Shown: piece after piece, positions 1 through 6,564 of the stretch
Numbering within the stretch: position 1 is the first letter of the stretch
Layout of the letters: every line of letters begins with the position of its first letter
From: an uncultured Eubacterium sp.
GTDB lineage: Bacteria > Bacillota > Clostridia > Oscillospirales > Acutalibacteraceae
Direction of reading: 5' to 3'
Length of the DNA stretch: 7,955 nt
Assembly: GCA_945979635.1 (NCBI GenBank)
Contig: CAMFPZ010000033.1
Location: 1-7,955, forward strand
Translations under genes and position numbers: made by a program
Notes under the pieces: model-generated
The model's input: only the letters and a program-made list of their open reading frames with translations
Told to the model about the DNA's origin: nothing
Databases searched by the model: none

Positions 1-1
1 T

Positions 2-856
2 GAGCAAAGCGGAGAATATAATCAGGCAAGAATGATTAGCGGTATTCTTTATTTAACATCAGATTATAATGTTGAAACAAACGATAAGAATTATACAATT
101 CCGTGGATTAAGCAGAACAAAGAAACAACATATGCGTCATCAAAGGATATCGTCTGCTTTGAAAATGCAAAAACCGCACAGTATGCCGTTATCAGTACGA
201 TAGATGTTGAAACGGGTGAACTCTCAAAAGGTCTGAAAGCAGTTTTGGGCGGATCTGCAAAAATATATTGTACCAAGGATTATATGTATATAAATGAATA
301 TATTGAAGGCGAAAGATACGGCGAACCTGAAAGAGATGTAACCTCTGCAATGAAATTAAATTTCAAAAACGGTAAGTTCACCTATGCAAGCGGAGAAGAA
401 ATAAAAAAATATTCAAACAATATAATTGATATTGGCGAAAACTCATATTCGGGCATTTTATATGACATTGGTGAGAATCTGCTCAGTATCGGTACGGATT
501 TGGTTAATGCTCAGGACGAGATTATTCTTTATGATAAAAACCTAAACGAATTGGATCGTATAGTTTTTGAAAACAAGCATGTTTTAACAAATTCGGATTG
601 GCTGGCTATGGATAAAGAAAAAAACATTTACGCATTATCTGCTTACTTTGCAGATGATTCGAGGCGATATTATGGTGTAATTACTTTCAAAATAGACAAT
701 AACCGCATTGTTATAACTAACGAATTCAAAAACAATGATGACGATTTAATGTATCAAGGCAAATGTGTAATTATTGATGACTGTGTGTATAGCATTGACA
801 TAAATGTTGATGCACCGGATGAAGAAAAGCTCAAGGTGTTTGTCTATAAATATTAA
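2..856 (+). CDS. C-terminal part of a beta-propeller domain protein (partial, 5' end outside window)
   Basis: The frame is open from base 2 through the ATG at 32 to the TAA at 854-856, so the gene almost certainly begins upstream of the window and the Met at 32 is internal. About 285 residues are visible. The segment beginning ARMISGILYLTSDY, then IPW a little later, then AVISTIDVETGEL followed by KAVLGGSAKIYCTKDYMYI, matches the repeat pattern I know from the secreted C-terminal beta-propeller family (Pfam Beta_propel). The later blocks ENLLSIGTD, WLAMDKEKNIYALSAY, YYGVITFKID and CVIIDDCVYSIDI look like successive propeller blades, ending in a short KVFVYKY tail. Such proteins are usually exported or membrane-anchored in Firmicutes; the signal or anchor would lie in the missing N-terminus. 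Substrate and precise role are unknown. The family assignment is by pattern, not by search. Confidence 0.75.
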   Translation, partial: EQSGEYNQARMISGILYLTSDYNVETNDKNYTIPWIKQNKETTYASSKDIVCFENAKTAQYAVISTIDVETGELSKGLKAVLGGSAKIYCTKDYMYINEYIEGERYGEPERDVTSAMKLNFKNGKFTYASGEEIKKYSNNIIDIGENSYSGILYDIGENLLSIGTDLVNAQDEIILYDKNLNELDRIVFENKHVLTNSDWLAMDKEKNIYALSAYFADDSRRYYGVITFKIDNNRIVITNEFKNNDDDLMYQGKCVIIDDCVYSIDINVDAPDEEKLKVFVYKY

Positions 857-875
857 TATTCAATTTTGAAGATGC

Positions 876-912
876 AAAAAGAGACTTGGAAACTACATAT
901 CCAAGTCTCTTT
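876..912. terminator. Bidirectional intrinsic terminator between convergent genes
   Basis: A 12-bp perfect stem (AAAGAGACTTGG at 878-889 with CCAAGTCTCTTT at 901-912) encloses an 11-base loop. It sits between the stop of the beta-propeller gene (856) and the stop of trmL (920). Read on the minus strand the stem runs into five T residues, so it looks strongest as the terminator of the dus-nagA-trmL operon. On the plus strand the 3' arm ends in TTT followed by a mixed AT stretch, so it can serve both genes. Confidence 0.85.
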
Positions 913-919
913 CAATTCA

Positions 920-1426
920 TTATTCGTCCCAAGAGAGATTGTGCAGCTTGCCCTTTTGGAGAAGCTCGGGATAATCCCATTGGCGGAGAACCTCGTAGGT
1001 GCCTATGGCAACTGCGTTTGAGAGATTGAGGCTTCGGATGATGCCTCTCATCGGCATTCTTACGCAATGGTCGTGGTTATCCTTGAGAAGCTCCTCCGGG
1101 AGTCCCTTCGTTTCCTTTCCGAAAACGAGGTAGCAGTTGTTGGGATATTCAACATCCGAATGAGCCTGCTCTGCCTTTGTGGTGAAATAATAAAATTCGC
1201 CACCCTGATTTTTTTCGAAAAACTCCTGCGTGCTGTCGTAGAAGGTTATGTCGAGCTTGTCCCAATAATCGAGGCCGGCTCTCTTTACCTGCTTATCCGT
1301 GATATGAAACCCCATCGGACCTACAAGATGGAGTCTCGCACCCGTTGCGGCACAGGTGCGTGCGATGTTGCCTGTATTTTGCGGTATTTCAGGCTCTATT
1401 AATACTATATTAAGCGAGTGCTCCAT
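920..1426 (-). CDS. trmL: tRNA (cytidine/uridine(34)-2'-O)-methyltransferase, SPOUT family
   Basis: A SPOUT-fold methyltransferase expected to 2'-O-methylate the wobble nucleotide 34 of certain leucine tRNAs using S-adenosylmethionine, in the cytoplasm. At 168 residues it is full length for the short TrmL/YibK class, with no extra RNA-binding domain. Visible motifs: PEIPQNTGNIARTCAATGA (residues 12-30), LVFGKETKGLP (100-110, knot motif 2) and RSLNLSNAVAIGTYEVLRQ (131-149, knot motif 3), which builds the cofactor-binding trefoil knot. The ATG at 1426 is preceded by AGAGG (1436-1440) at 9-base spacing, inside the end of nagA; the two genes overlap by 17 bases in different frames, indicating co-transcription and probable translational coupling. 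It is the last gene of the operon, ending just before the terminator. The family is secure; exact tRNA specificity is inferred. Confidence 0.93.
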   Translation of the reverse strand: MEHSLNIVLIEPEIPQNTGNIARTCAATGARLHLVGPMGFHITDKQVKRAGLDYWDKLDITFYDSTQEFFEKNQGGEFYYFTTKAEQAHSDVEYPNNCYLVFGKETKGLPEELLKDNHDHCVRMPMRGIIRSLNLSNAVAIGTYEVLRQWDYPELLQKGKLHNLSWDE

Positions 1427-2534
1427 TTATATAAACCTCTAACAATTCCAGATTTTCGTTTGTCACAGTAAAATCGGCATACTTGCCCACGGCTATAGAG
1501 CCGATATTTTCTTCTTCTCCGATAGCTTTTGCAGGATTGATTGTGCACGCCTTGAGTGCGGCTTTGAAATCAATACCGAAGCTCAAAAGATTTTTGAATT
1601 CATCAAAAACATTGGTGATTGATGCGGCAATTGTTCCGTCCGCAAGCTTCGCAACCTTGTAGCCCTGCTTGACATATGTCGTTTGACCGCCGAGCTCGTA
1701 TTCTCCTATTTCGAGTCCTGCACCTCTCATCGAATCGCTGACTACAACCGCTCTGTCCTCGCCTAAAAGCCTGAAGCTGTTACGCAAAACAGCAGGGCAG
1801 ATATGCTCGCCGTCGCATATAAGCTCACATGTAACATCGTTGTCAAAGGCTGTTCCGACAACGCCTGCCTCTCTGTGCGTCATCGGCGTCATAGCGTTGA
1901 AGAGATGTGTCATATGGCTTGCTCCGTTGTTAATTGCTTCTTGGCACTCGACGGAATTTGCATTAGTGTGACCGATTGAAACGGTGACTTTTTTGCTTGC
2001 TTTTTCAATAAAATCCTTGCTGTCGAATGCTTCGGGTGCGATGGTGATTATCTTCATAAGGCCACTGCTTGCTTCGAATAAATCGGCAAAAGCCTCGCAG
2101 GTTCCTGCAACAACATAATCTCCGTTTTGAGCTCCTTTTTTACTCATGGCAATAAACGGACCTTCGAAATTAATTCCAACTATTTTAGAGCCTTTTGTCC
2201 GATTGCAGTATGTATAATCCGCAATGGTTCTTGCAATTTCGCAAAGCCTGTCAATGGGTAGAGTCATAGTTGTAGGACAAAATGAGGTCACGCCGGATTT
2301 TGCTAAATATTCAGTAATTTTGTCGAGTGCTTCAGCCGTTCCGTCGCTCGAATCTCCGCCGTTTCCACCATGGATATGAATATCAACGAAGCCGGGGAAA
2401 ACAATTTTGCCGGTCATATCAATTCCTTTTTCATCAAAAAATCCGATTTCGCTGATTTTTCCGTTTTCGATTTTTATATCACCCAGTTCTTTTTCGAAAT
2501 TCTCGTTGAAAAAAGTGCAATTCTTAAGAATCAT
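1410..2534 (-). CDS. nagA: N-acetylglucosamine-6-phosphate deacetylase
   Basis: Amidohydrolase-superfamily enzyme that converts N-acetylglucosamine 6-phosphate to glucosamine 6-phosphate plus acetate, feeding amino sugars from diet or cell-wall recycling into glycolysis or back to peptidoglycan synthesis. The 374 residues are normal for NagA. Seen: the metal-site HxH at H53/H55 (FVDIHIHGG), the metal ligand E124 (NFEGPF), H189 (IGHTNA) and H210 (THLFNAM), the substrate-loop DGEH at 241-244, and the catalytic Asp D267 in VVVSDSMRGAG, where many family members have VTD. An N-terminal composite beta-sandwich precedes the TIM barrel and the C-terminal INPAKAIG-GSIAVGKYADF closes it. The ATG at 2534 shares one base with the dus stop (TAATG), with AAAGGAG at 2546-2552 upstream. 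No nagB or sugar transporter is next to it, which is unusual. Confidence 0.95.
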   Translation of the reverse strand: MILKNCTFFNENFEKELGDIKIENGKISEIGFFDEKGIDMTGKIVFPGFVDIHIHGGNGGDSSDGTAEALDKITEYLAKSGVTSFCPTTMTLPIDRLCEIARTIADYTYCNRTKGSKIVGINFEGPFIAMSKKGAQNGDYVVAGTCEAFADLFEASSGLMKIITIAPEAFDSKDFIEKASKKVTVSIGHTNANSVECQEAINNGASHMTHLFNAMTPMTHREAGVVGTAFDNDVTCELICDGEHICPAVLRNSFRLLGEDRAVVVSDSMRGAGLEIGEYELGGQTTYVKQGYKVAKLADGTIAASITNVFDEFKNLLSFGIDFKAALKACTINPAKAIGEEENIGSIAVGKYADFTVTNENLELLEVYINGALA

Positions 2535-3499
2535 TATCCCTCAAACTCCTTTATTATTCTATATGAAAGCTCCTGTAATTGCTCAAAACGCTCGTATTTT
2601 CCTATCTCGGCACGAAGCTTCGCACCGCCCTTCATACCCTTTGTGTAGTATGCGGCGTGATGGCGTGCCTCCCGCATGGCCGTGTATTCACCCTTGTATT
2701 CGATTGTTTTTTCGATATGGCAAAGCATAGTGTACATTCGCTGTGTTACAGTCGGCTCGGGCAGAACTCGACATTCCTCAAGATAGGCGTTTATTCTCGA
2801 AAAAACCCAAGGATTTCCAAGTGCTCCTCTGCCGATCATTATTGCATCGGCATTCGTTTTTTCGAGCATAATTGCCGCAGCTTGCTCGTCGACAATATCG
2901 CCGTTTGCGATAACGGGAACGCCGACTGATTTTTTCACCTGTGCAATGATGTCGTAATCAACCTTGCCGGAGTACATTTGCTGTCTTGTTCTACCGTGAA
3001 TTGTTATTGCACTCGCTCCCGCTTTCTCGGCAAGCTGTGCCATTTCAACAGCGTTGATGCTGTCGTCATCCCAACCCTTGCGGATTTTGACTGTAACGGG
3101 GATATCGACTGAATCGACAACCGCTCTTACTATTTCGTATGCGAGCTGCGGACGCTTCATTAGGCTGGCTCCGCCGCCGTTCATTGCGATTTTAGGAGCC
3201 GGACAGCCCATATTGATGTCGATAATATCCGGATTAAAGTCGAGACATCTTTTTGCCGCGTTTGCCATAATTTCTGCATCATCGCCGAAAATCTGTGCTC
3301 CTGCGGGTCTGTCCTTGCCGAGGGTCAAAAGCCGGGCACTTTTTCTGTCGCCCATTGTGAGTCCCTTTGCCGACACCATTTCCGTAACAGTATATGCCGC
3401 ACCATGGTATACGCAGAGCTCACGAAACGCGAGGTCCGCGATTCCTGCCATTGGTGCTAAAAATGATATATGCTCAAATTCCAAATTTCCGATCTTCAT
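2534..3499 (-). CDS. dusB: tRNA-dihydrouridine synthase, DusB type
   Basis: FMN enzyme that reduces specific uridines to dihydrouridine in the tRNA D-loop. The TIM barrel begins with FLAPMAGIADLAFR (residues 13-26). The catalytic cysteine C99 lies in INMGCPAPK, followed by NGGGASLM. FMN/tRNA-contact motifs are VKIRKGW (137-143), ITIHGRTRQQMYSG (165-178), VIANGDI (196-202) and IMIGRGALGNPW (220-231). The C-terminal helical tRNA-binding domain includes HHAAYYTKGMKGGAKLR. I chose the ATG at 3499 (321 residues), not the in-frame TTG at 3517: the TTG extension contains the ribosome binding site AAAGAGG (3507-3513, 7 bases before ATG) and lies at the predicted transcription start. First gene of the operon with nagA and trmL. 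The Dus family is certain; the B-type assignment rests on the NMGCPAPK and C-terminal patterns. Confidence 0.93.
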   Translation of the reverse strand: MKIGNLEFEHISFLAPMAGIADLAFRELCVYHGAAYTVTEMVSAKGLTMGDRKSARLLTLGKDRPAGAQIFGDDAEIMANAAKRCLDFNPDIIDINMGCPAPKIAMNGGGASLMKRPQLAYEIVRAVVDSVDIPVTVKIRKGWDDDSINAVEMAQLAEKAGASAITIHGRTRQQMYSGKVDYDIIAQVKKSVGVPVIANGDIVDEQAAAIMLEKTNADAIMIGRGALGNPWVFSRINAYLEECRVLPEPTVTQRMYTMLCHIEKTIEYKGEYTAMREARHHAAYYTKGMKGGAKLRAEIGKYERFEQLQELSYRIIKEFEG

Positions 3500-3518
3500 A
3501 ATTAAACCTCTTTGCAAT

Positions 3519-3547
3519 AATATATCATAATCGGCTCAATAAATCAA
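3519..3547 (-). promoter_or_regulatory. Sigma-A promoter of the dus-nagA-trmL operon
   Basis: On the minus strand TTGATT (-35, plus 3542-3547) and TATATT (-10, plus 3519-3524) are separated by exactly 17 bases. The predicted start is near 3512-3513, giving a leader of about 13-14 bases that still contains most of the AGAGG ribosome binding site. This supports the ATG at 3499 and rules out the TTG at 3517 as a start. Confidence 0.75.
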
Positions 3548-3556
3548 TAATAGTAA

Positions 3557-3580
3557 ATTCTTATCAATGGAATTAAGAAT
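3557..3580. promoter_or_regulatory. Small dyad just upstream of the dus promoter
   Basis: ATTCTTA (3557-3563) and TAAGAAT (3574-3580) form a perfect 7-bp inverted repeat with a 10-base spacer. Its near edge is 9 bases upstream of the dus -35. The position suits a protein-binding dyad, but the sequence is AT-rich and short, so chance is quite possible. Confidence 0.25.
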
Positions 3581-3625
3581 ATTTCGTGCATTTTTTCAAA
3601 AAAATAAAAAATAGCCGTATCTCTA

Positions 3626-3654
3626 TTGACATATTTGTAGTATTATGTTACTCT
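3626..3654 (+). promoter_or_regulatory. Candidate second, distal plus-strand promoter
   Basis: A perfect TTGACA (3626-3631) is followed after 17 bases by TACTCT (3649-3654), which keeps only the three most conserved -10 positions (T1, A2, T6) but is preceded by TG at 3646-3647, the extended -10 dinucleotide. If used, it would start near 3661 and give murA a leader of about 257 bases, or a roughly 200-base RNA ending at the hairpin 3831-3862. The -10 is poor, so this is tentative. Confidence 0.35.
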
Positions 3655-3818
3655 TTTGTTACCTTAATAAATAACGAGATATTGAGAAATATGTTGAATT
3701 TTCGGCAATTACACAATATGTTGCGTGCTTAAGCAATAAATACCATATATTTTGATTTTTTAAAAGATTACATTTTGGATAAAATGGTCGGCTCATTGTT
3801 TCATTTTTTGGCGAAATT

Positions 3819-3827
3819 TGATATAAT
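3819..3827 (+). promoter_or_regulatory. Extended -10 promoter of murA
   Basis: TGaTATAAT at 3819-3827 is a perfect extended -10 element. The -35 at 17-base spacing (TTTCAT, 3799-3804) is weak, as is common with extended -10 promoters. Predicted start is about 3834, giving an 84-base leader to the GTG start. The in-frame ATG at 3837 would fall practically at the transcript's 5' end and is not the translational start. Confidence 0.7.
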
Positions 3828-3830
3828 AAA

Positions 3831-3862
3831 TTATGTGTGAATACGCACATAATTTTTATTTT
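3831..3862 (+). promoter_or_regulatory. Palindrome with U-tract at the murA transcription start (operator or attenuator)
   Basis: TTATGTGTG (3831-3839), loop AATA, CGCACATAA (3844-3852) forms a 9-bp stem with one G-U pair, followed by TTTTTATTTT (3853-3862). It begins 4 bases after the TATAAT box and covers the predicted +1. As DNA it could be a repressor operator overlapping the start site. As RNA it could be a 5'-end stem, or an intrinsic terminator for a transcript arriving from further upstream. The sequence alone does not decide between these. Confidence 0.55.
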
Positions 3863-3917
3863 GCTTTTAATACTATATTATATAACGAAGAATGCCTCAA
3901 GGATTGGAGGGAATAAA

Positions 3918-5204
3918 GTGGATAATTTTGTAATTAACGGCGGACACGAGCTGTTCGGTGAAGTTAATATCAGTGGAGCAAAGAATGCCGCTGTTGCTAT
4001 TATCCCTGCCGCTATTCTTGCCGACGATTTGGTGAGAATAGAGAATATTCCGCAAATCAGTGATGTCCAGCTTATTATTGAAATTTTGGACAGAATGGGT
4101 GCGGAGATTAAATTAGTAAACAAGAACACCATCGAAATTGATACATCTAATATAAACTACCAAAGTGTACCGTATGAGCTTACATCTCATTTCAGAGCAA
4201 GCTATTATCTCATCGGTGCAATGCTCGGAAGATTTTATCAGGCAGAGGTTGCCATGCCGGGCGGATGCAATTTCGGCGTTAGACCTATCGACCAGCACAT
4301 CAAGGGCTTCGAAATGCTCGGAGCGGATATTGATATCGTTGACGGTATGGTTTGTGCAAAGGCGGAAAAGCTTATGGGAACCTCTATTTATATGGATGTT
4401 GTTTCTGTCGGTGCAACGATTAATATTATGCTTGCCGCAGTTAAGTCAAGAGGCCTTACTATAATTGAAAATGCGGCAAAGGAGCCTCATATTGTTGACC
4501 TTGCCAATTTTCTTAATTCGATGGGTGCCGATGTCAGAGGTGCAGGTACCGATGTAATTAAGATTCGCGGCGTAGAAAAAATGCACGGTTGTACCTACTC
4601 CATTATTCCCGACCAGATTGAAGCAGGAACATATATGGTTGCGGCTGCTGCGTGCGGTGGAGATGTTTTGATTAAGAATGTTATCCCCAAGCATCTTGAG
4701 TCTATTAGTGCAAAGCTTGAGGAAGCGGGAGCAGAGGTTATTGAATACGACGATGCTGTTCGTGTTACACGCTTCAAGAGTCTGAATAAATGTAATGTAA
4801 AAACGATGCCTCATCCGGGCTTTCCTACAGATATGCAACCCCAAATGGCGGTTCTTTTGTCCGTTGCAAATGGTACAAGCATTCTTTCCGAAAGCGTTTG
4901 GGACAATCGCTTCCAATATGTCGGCCAGCTTCTGCGTATGGGTGCTGATATTCAGGTTGACGGTAAGGTGGCTGTTATTGTCGGAAAGCCGAAGCTCACA
5001 GGCGTTACAGTAAAGGCAACGGACCTTCGTGCAGGTGCTGCTATGATTATCGCAGGTTTAGTCGCTGAGGGTACGACAGTAGTTGAGGATATTGCCTATG
5101 TTGACCGTGGCTATGAGGATGTTGTCGAAAAGCTGGCATTGCTCGGTGCCGACATTAAGCGAGTTGAGGTTAAGGAAGAAAAAACAGTTCAGTCAGTAGG
5201 CTAA
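3918..5204 (+). CDS. murA: UDP-N-acetylglucosamine 1-carboxyvinyltransferase (MurA)
   Basis: Catalyses the first committed step of peptidoglycan synthesis, transfer of enolpyruvate from phosphoenolpyruvate to UDP-N-acetylglucosamine, in the cytoplasm. The 428 residues are normal for the family. Seen: SGAKNAA (19-25, substrate-binding K22/N23), FRAS with R93, the fosfomycin-target cysteine C117 in MPGGCNFGVRP with R122, the catalytic base D305 in PGFPTDMQPQ, R371 (DLRAGAAMIIAG) and R397 (YVDRGYED). Keeping the Cys rather than Asp predicts fosfomycin sensitivity at the target level. I place the start at GTG 3918, 7 bases after GGAGG (3906-3910); the in-frame ATG at 3837 would add 27 hydrophobic residues that align with nothing in MurA, and lacks a ribosome binding site. 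First gene of the plus-strand operon. Firmicutes often carry two MurA paralogues; which one this is cannot be told here. Confidence 0.96.
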   Translation: MDNFVINGGHELFGEVNISGAKNAAVAIIPAAILADDLVRIENIPQISDVQLIIEILDRMGAEIKLVNKNTIEIDTSNINYQSVPYELTSHFRASYYLIGAMLGRFYQAEVAMPGGCNFGVRPIDQHIKGFEMLGADIDIVDGMVCAKAEKLMGTSIYMDVVSVGATINIMLAAVKSRGLTIIENAAKEPHIVDLANFLNSMGADVRGAGTDVIKIRGVEKMHGCTYSIIPDQIEAGTYMVAAAACGGDVLIKNVIPKHLESISAKLEEAGAEVIEYDDAVRVTRFKSLNKCNVKTMPHPGFPTDMQPQMAVLLSVANGTSILSESVWDNRFQYVGQLLRMGADIQVDGKVAVIVGKPKLTGVTVKATDLRAGAAMIIAGLVAEGTTVVEDIAYVDRGYEDVVEKLALLGADIKRVEVKEEKTVQSVG

Positions 5205-5214
5205 AAATACTATC

Positions 5215-5247
5215 AGTCCTCGTTCAAAAGGCGAGGACTTTATTTTT
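5215..5247 (+). terminator. Intrinsic terminator between murA and walJ, abutting the walJ ribosome binding site
   Basis: AGTCCTCG (5215-5222) pairs with CGAGGACT (5232-5239) around a 9-base loop, followed by TTATTTTT (5240-5247). It begins 10 bases after the murA stop. The GGAGA ribosome binding site of walJ starts at 5248, directly after the U-tract, so no promoter can fit between them. walJ is therefore transcribed by read-through or from a promoter inside the end of murA, where I see no good candidate. Confidence 0.8.
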
Positions 5248-5257
5248 GGAGAATATA

Positions 5258-6046
5258 ATGTCTAAGGTTTGTCATCTCTTTTCGGGAAGCAAGGGAAATT
5301 CAATATATATAGCGTGCTCGAGCGGAAAATTTCTTGTTGACGCAGGAGTCAGTGCGAAGCGGCTTGAGGGTGCGTTGAGGAATATTGGCGTTGAGCCGAG
5401 TGAGCTTGACGCAATTTTCGTAACCCATGAGCACTCTGACCATATAGGCGGAATTCGTGTTTTTGCTTCGAGGTATTCGCTTCCCGTTTATGCCCATCCC
5501 GATGTTATTTGTTCTATGCGAATGTACGATGTTCTTAAGGATGAATCGCAGGGAATTGAACTAAACGAGGCTGTTGAGATTAACGGAGTTGAGATAATTC
5601 CGTTTTGCAATAGTCACGACAGTACCGCCTGTTATGGCTATCGATTTAATTTGAGTGATGGTAGAGCAGTCGGTGTTTGTACCGATACGGGCTACATAAC
5701 GGATGATGCAAAACGAGTGTTGATGGGATGTGACCTTGTGTTTTTGGAATCAAACCACGAGGTGACAATGCTCCAAAATGGGATTTACCCCTATCCGCTG
5801 AAAAAAAGAATTTTGTCTGCAAGGGGACATTTGTCGAATTATGCTTGTGGTGAATTTGCAAAGGAATTGGTAAAAAACGGCACTACCCGTATTGTTTTGT
5901 CGCATTTGAGCAGGGAAAATAATACTCCCGATATAGCTCGTCAAGCTACGCTATGTGCACTTTGCGAAGCAGGCTTTTGTGAAAATATTGACTTTAGACT
6001 AAGTGTTTCGCCGGAAGAAAACTACGAAAGACCGATTGTATTATGA
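5258..6046 (+). CDS. walJ: WalJ/YycJ-type metallo-beta-lactamase-fold hydrolase
   Basis: A 262-residue member of the metallo-beta-lactamase superfamily of the YycJ (WalJ, VicX) type. In Bacillus and streptococci the gene belongs to the walRK cell-wall two-component locus, and family members have been reported as 5'-3' nucleases; the physiological substrate is not settled. Seen: FSGSKGNS (8-15), the metal-binding THEHSDH (H57, H59, D61, H62), SHD (H120), TDTG (D143), ESNHE (H167), RGHLSN (H191) and LSHLS (H216), a complete two-metal site. The start is ATG 5258 with GGAGA 5 bases upstream; the in-frame TTG at 5246 lies in the terminator U-tract and is rejected. It overlaps rlmH by 4 bases (ATGA), a coupled pair. 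No walR/walK genes are nearby in this window. Confidence 0.92.
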   Translation: MSKVCHLFSGSKGNSIYIACSSGKFLVDAGVSAKRLEGALRNIGVEPSELDAIFVTHEHSDHIGGIRVFASRYSLPVYAHPDVICSMRMYDVLKDESQGIELNEAVEINGVEIIPFCNSHDSTACYGYRFNLSDGRAVGVCTDTGYITDDAKRVLMGCDLVFLESNHEVTMLQNGIYPYPLKKRILSARGHLSNYACGEFAKELVKNGTTRIVLSHLSRENNTPDIARQATLCALCEAGFCENIDFRLSVSPEENYERPIVL

Positions 6047-6525
6047 TGAAAATTACTGTTATTGCCGTCGGCAAGCTTAAGGAAAGGTATTTGCGTGACG
6101 GATGTGATGAATATTTGAAACGACTTGGTGCATATTCCAGGGTGAATATTGTCGAAATAAGCGAGGAGCGTTGCCCGGAAAATCCGTCCCGTGCTGAAAT
6201 TGAGGCAGTTAAGGACAAGGAGGGCAAGAGGATAATTTCGAAAATTCCGAAGGGTGCCTTTGTTGTTCCGATGTGCATTGAGGGAGAGCAGATGAGCAGT
6301 GAGGATTTCAGTCGAAGAATTGAAGAAATCTCCATCAAGGGATTCGGTGAGATTGTGTTTATTATCGGAGGCTCGTTTGGAATGTCCGATGAGGTTAAGT
6401 CGCTCGGTGGATTGAAGCTATCTTTCGGAAGAATGACATTGCCGCATCAGCTTATGCGAATGATTTTGCTTGAGCAGATTTATCGTGCGTTTTCTATTTT
6501 GAATAACGGAAAATATCATAAATAA
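6043..6525 (+). CDS. rlmH: 23S rRNA (pseudouridine(1915)-N3)-methyltransferase RlmH
   Basis: SPOUT-family methyltransferase that N3-methylates pseudouridine 1915 in helix 69 of 23S rRNA, acting late on assembled 70S ribosomes. Its 160 residues match the compact, single-domain family. Seen: the N-terminal ITVIAVGKLKERYLRDG (4-20), the glycine-rich cofactor loop FIIGGSFGMSDEV (106-118), and the knot/C-terminal signature LSFGRMTLPHQLMRMILLEQIYRAFSI ending in YHK. Translation may begin at either of two adjacent ATGs (6043 or 6046); both overlap the walJ stop and no strong ribosome binding site is visible, so expression probably depends on coupling to walJ. The walJ-rlmH neighbourhood is common in Firmicutes. 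It is followed after 3 bases by a hairpin leading directly into spoVAD. Confidence 0.96.
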   Translation: MMKITVIAVGKLKERYLRDGCDEYLKRLGAYSRVNIVEISEERCPENPSRAEIEAVKDKEGKRIISKIPKGAFVVPMCIEGEQMSSEDFSRRIEEISIKGFGEIVFIIGGSFGMSDEVKSLGGLKLSFGRMTLPHQLMRMILLEQIYRAFSILNNGKYHK

Positions 6526-6528
6526 TAC

Positions 6529-6564
6529 AAAACACCTCGGTAAAAATAATATCGAGGTGTTTTT
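6529..6564 (+). promoter_or_regulatory. Terminator-like hairpin that contains the spoVAD ribosome binding site
   Basis: AAAACACCTCG (6529-6539) pairs perfectly with CGAGGTGTTTT (6553-6563); a G-U pair and two A-U pairs can extend the stem inward, leaving a 7-base loop. The 3' arm ends in five T residues (6560-6564) and the next base is the A of the spoVAD ATG. GAGGTG (6554-6559), a 6-base match to the anti-Shine-Dalgarno sequence at good spacing, is wholly inside the stem. The element can thus end rlmH transcription, hide the spoVAD start, or both. Confidence 0.75.

Larger units (their letters stand above)
3500..3917. other. Divergent intergenic region between dus and murA
   Basis: This 418-base AT-rich stretch holds no convincing gene. 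The reading frames crossing it have no ribosome binding site and no recognisable product. It contains the dus promoter, the murA promoter, a palindrome at the murA transcription start, a weaker upstream plus-strand promoter candidate, a 10-bp palindrome TGCTTAAGCA (3726-3735) and a small hairpin CATTTT/AAAATG (3771-3786). An 8-base direct repeat, ATATGTTG, also occurs twice between 3685 and 3725. I recognise no riboswitch class in it. Confidence 0.6.

Noticed and set aside
1067..1402. Plus-strand 111-codon frame over trmL
   Set aside because: Antisense shadow of trmL with no ribosome binding site or recognisable protein; the same holds for the plus-strand frames over nagA and dus (2370-2929, 3054-3530) and minus-strand frames over murA, walJ and rlmH.
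3500..3517. TTG start for Dus at 3517 (six extra residues)
   Set aside because: The extension is made of the ribosome binding site AAAGAGG and its spacer, and the TTG is at or before the predicted transcription start.
3659..3850. Minus-strand 63-codon frame in the dus-murA intergenic region
   Set aside because: It would start inside the murA palindrome, lacks a ribosome binding site, and its composition is that of non-coding AT-rich DNA.
3837..3917. N-terminal extension of MurA by 27 hydrophobic residues from the ATG at 3837
   Set aside because: No ribosome binding site; the ATG lies at the predicted transcript 5' end and inside the palindrome; GTG 3918 has GGAGG at ideal spacing and begins exactly where MurA homology begins.
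5246..5257. TTG start for WalJ at 5246
   Set aside because: It overlaps the terminator U-tract and the GGAGA ribosome binding site that serves the ATG at 5258.
6480..6528. Forespore sigma-F/G promoter for spoVAD at the end of rlmH
   Set aside because: A CATAAAT-like sequence is present near 6517 but does not fit the -10 consensus and has no -35 partner at correct spacing.
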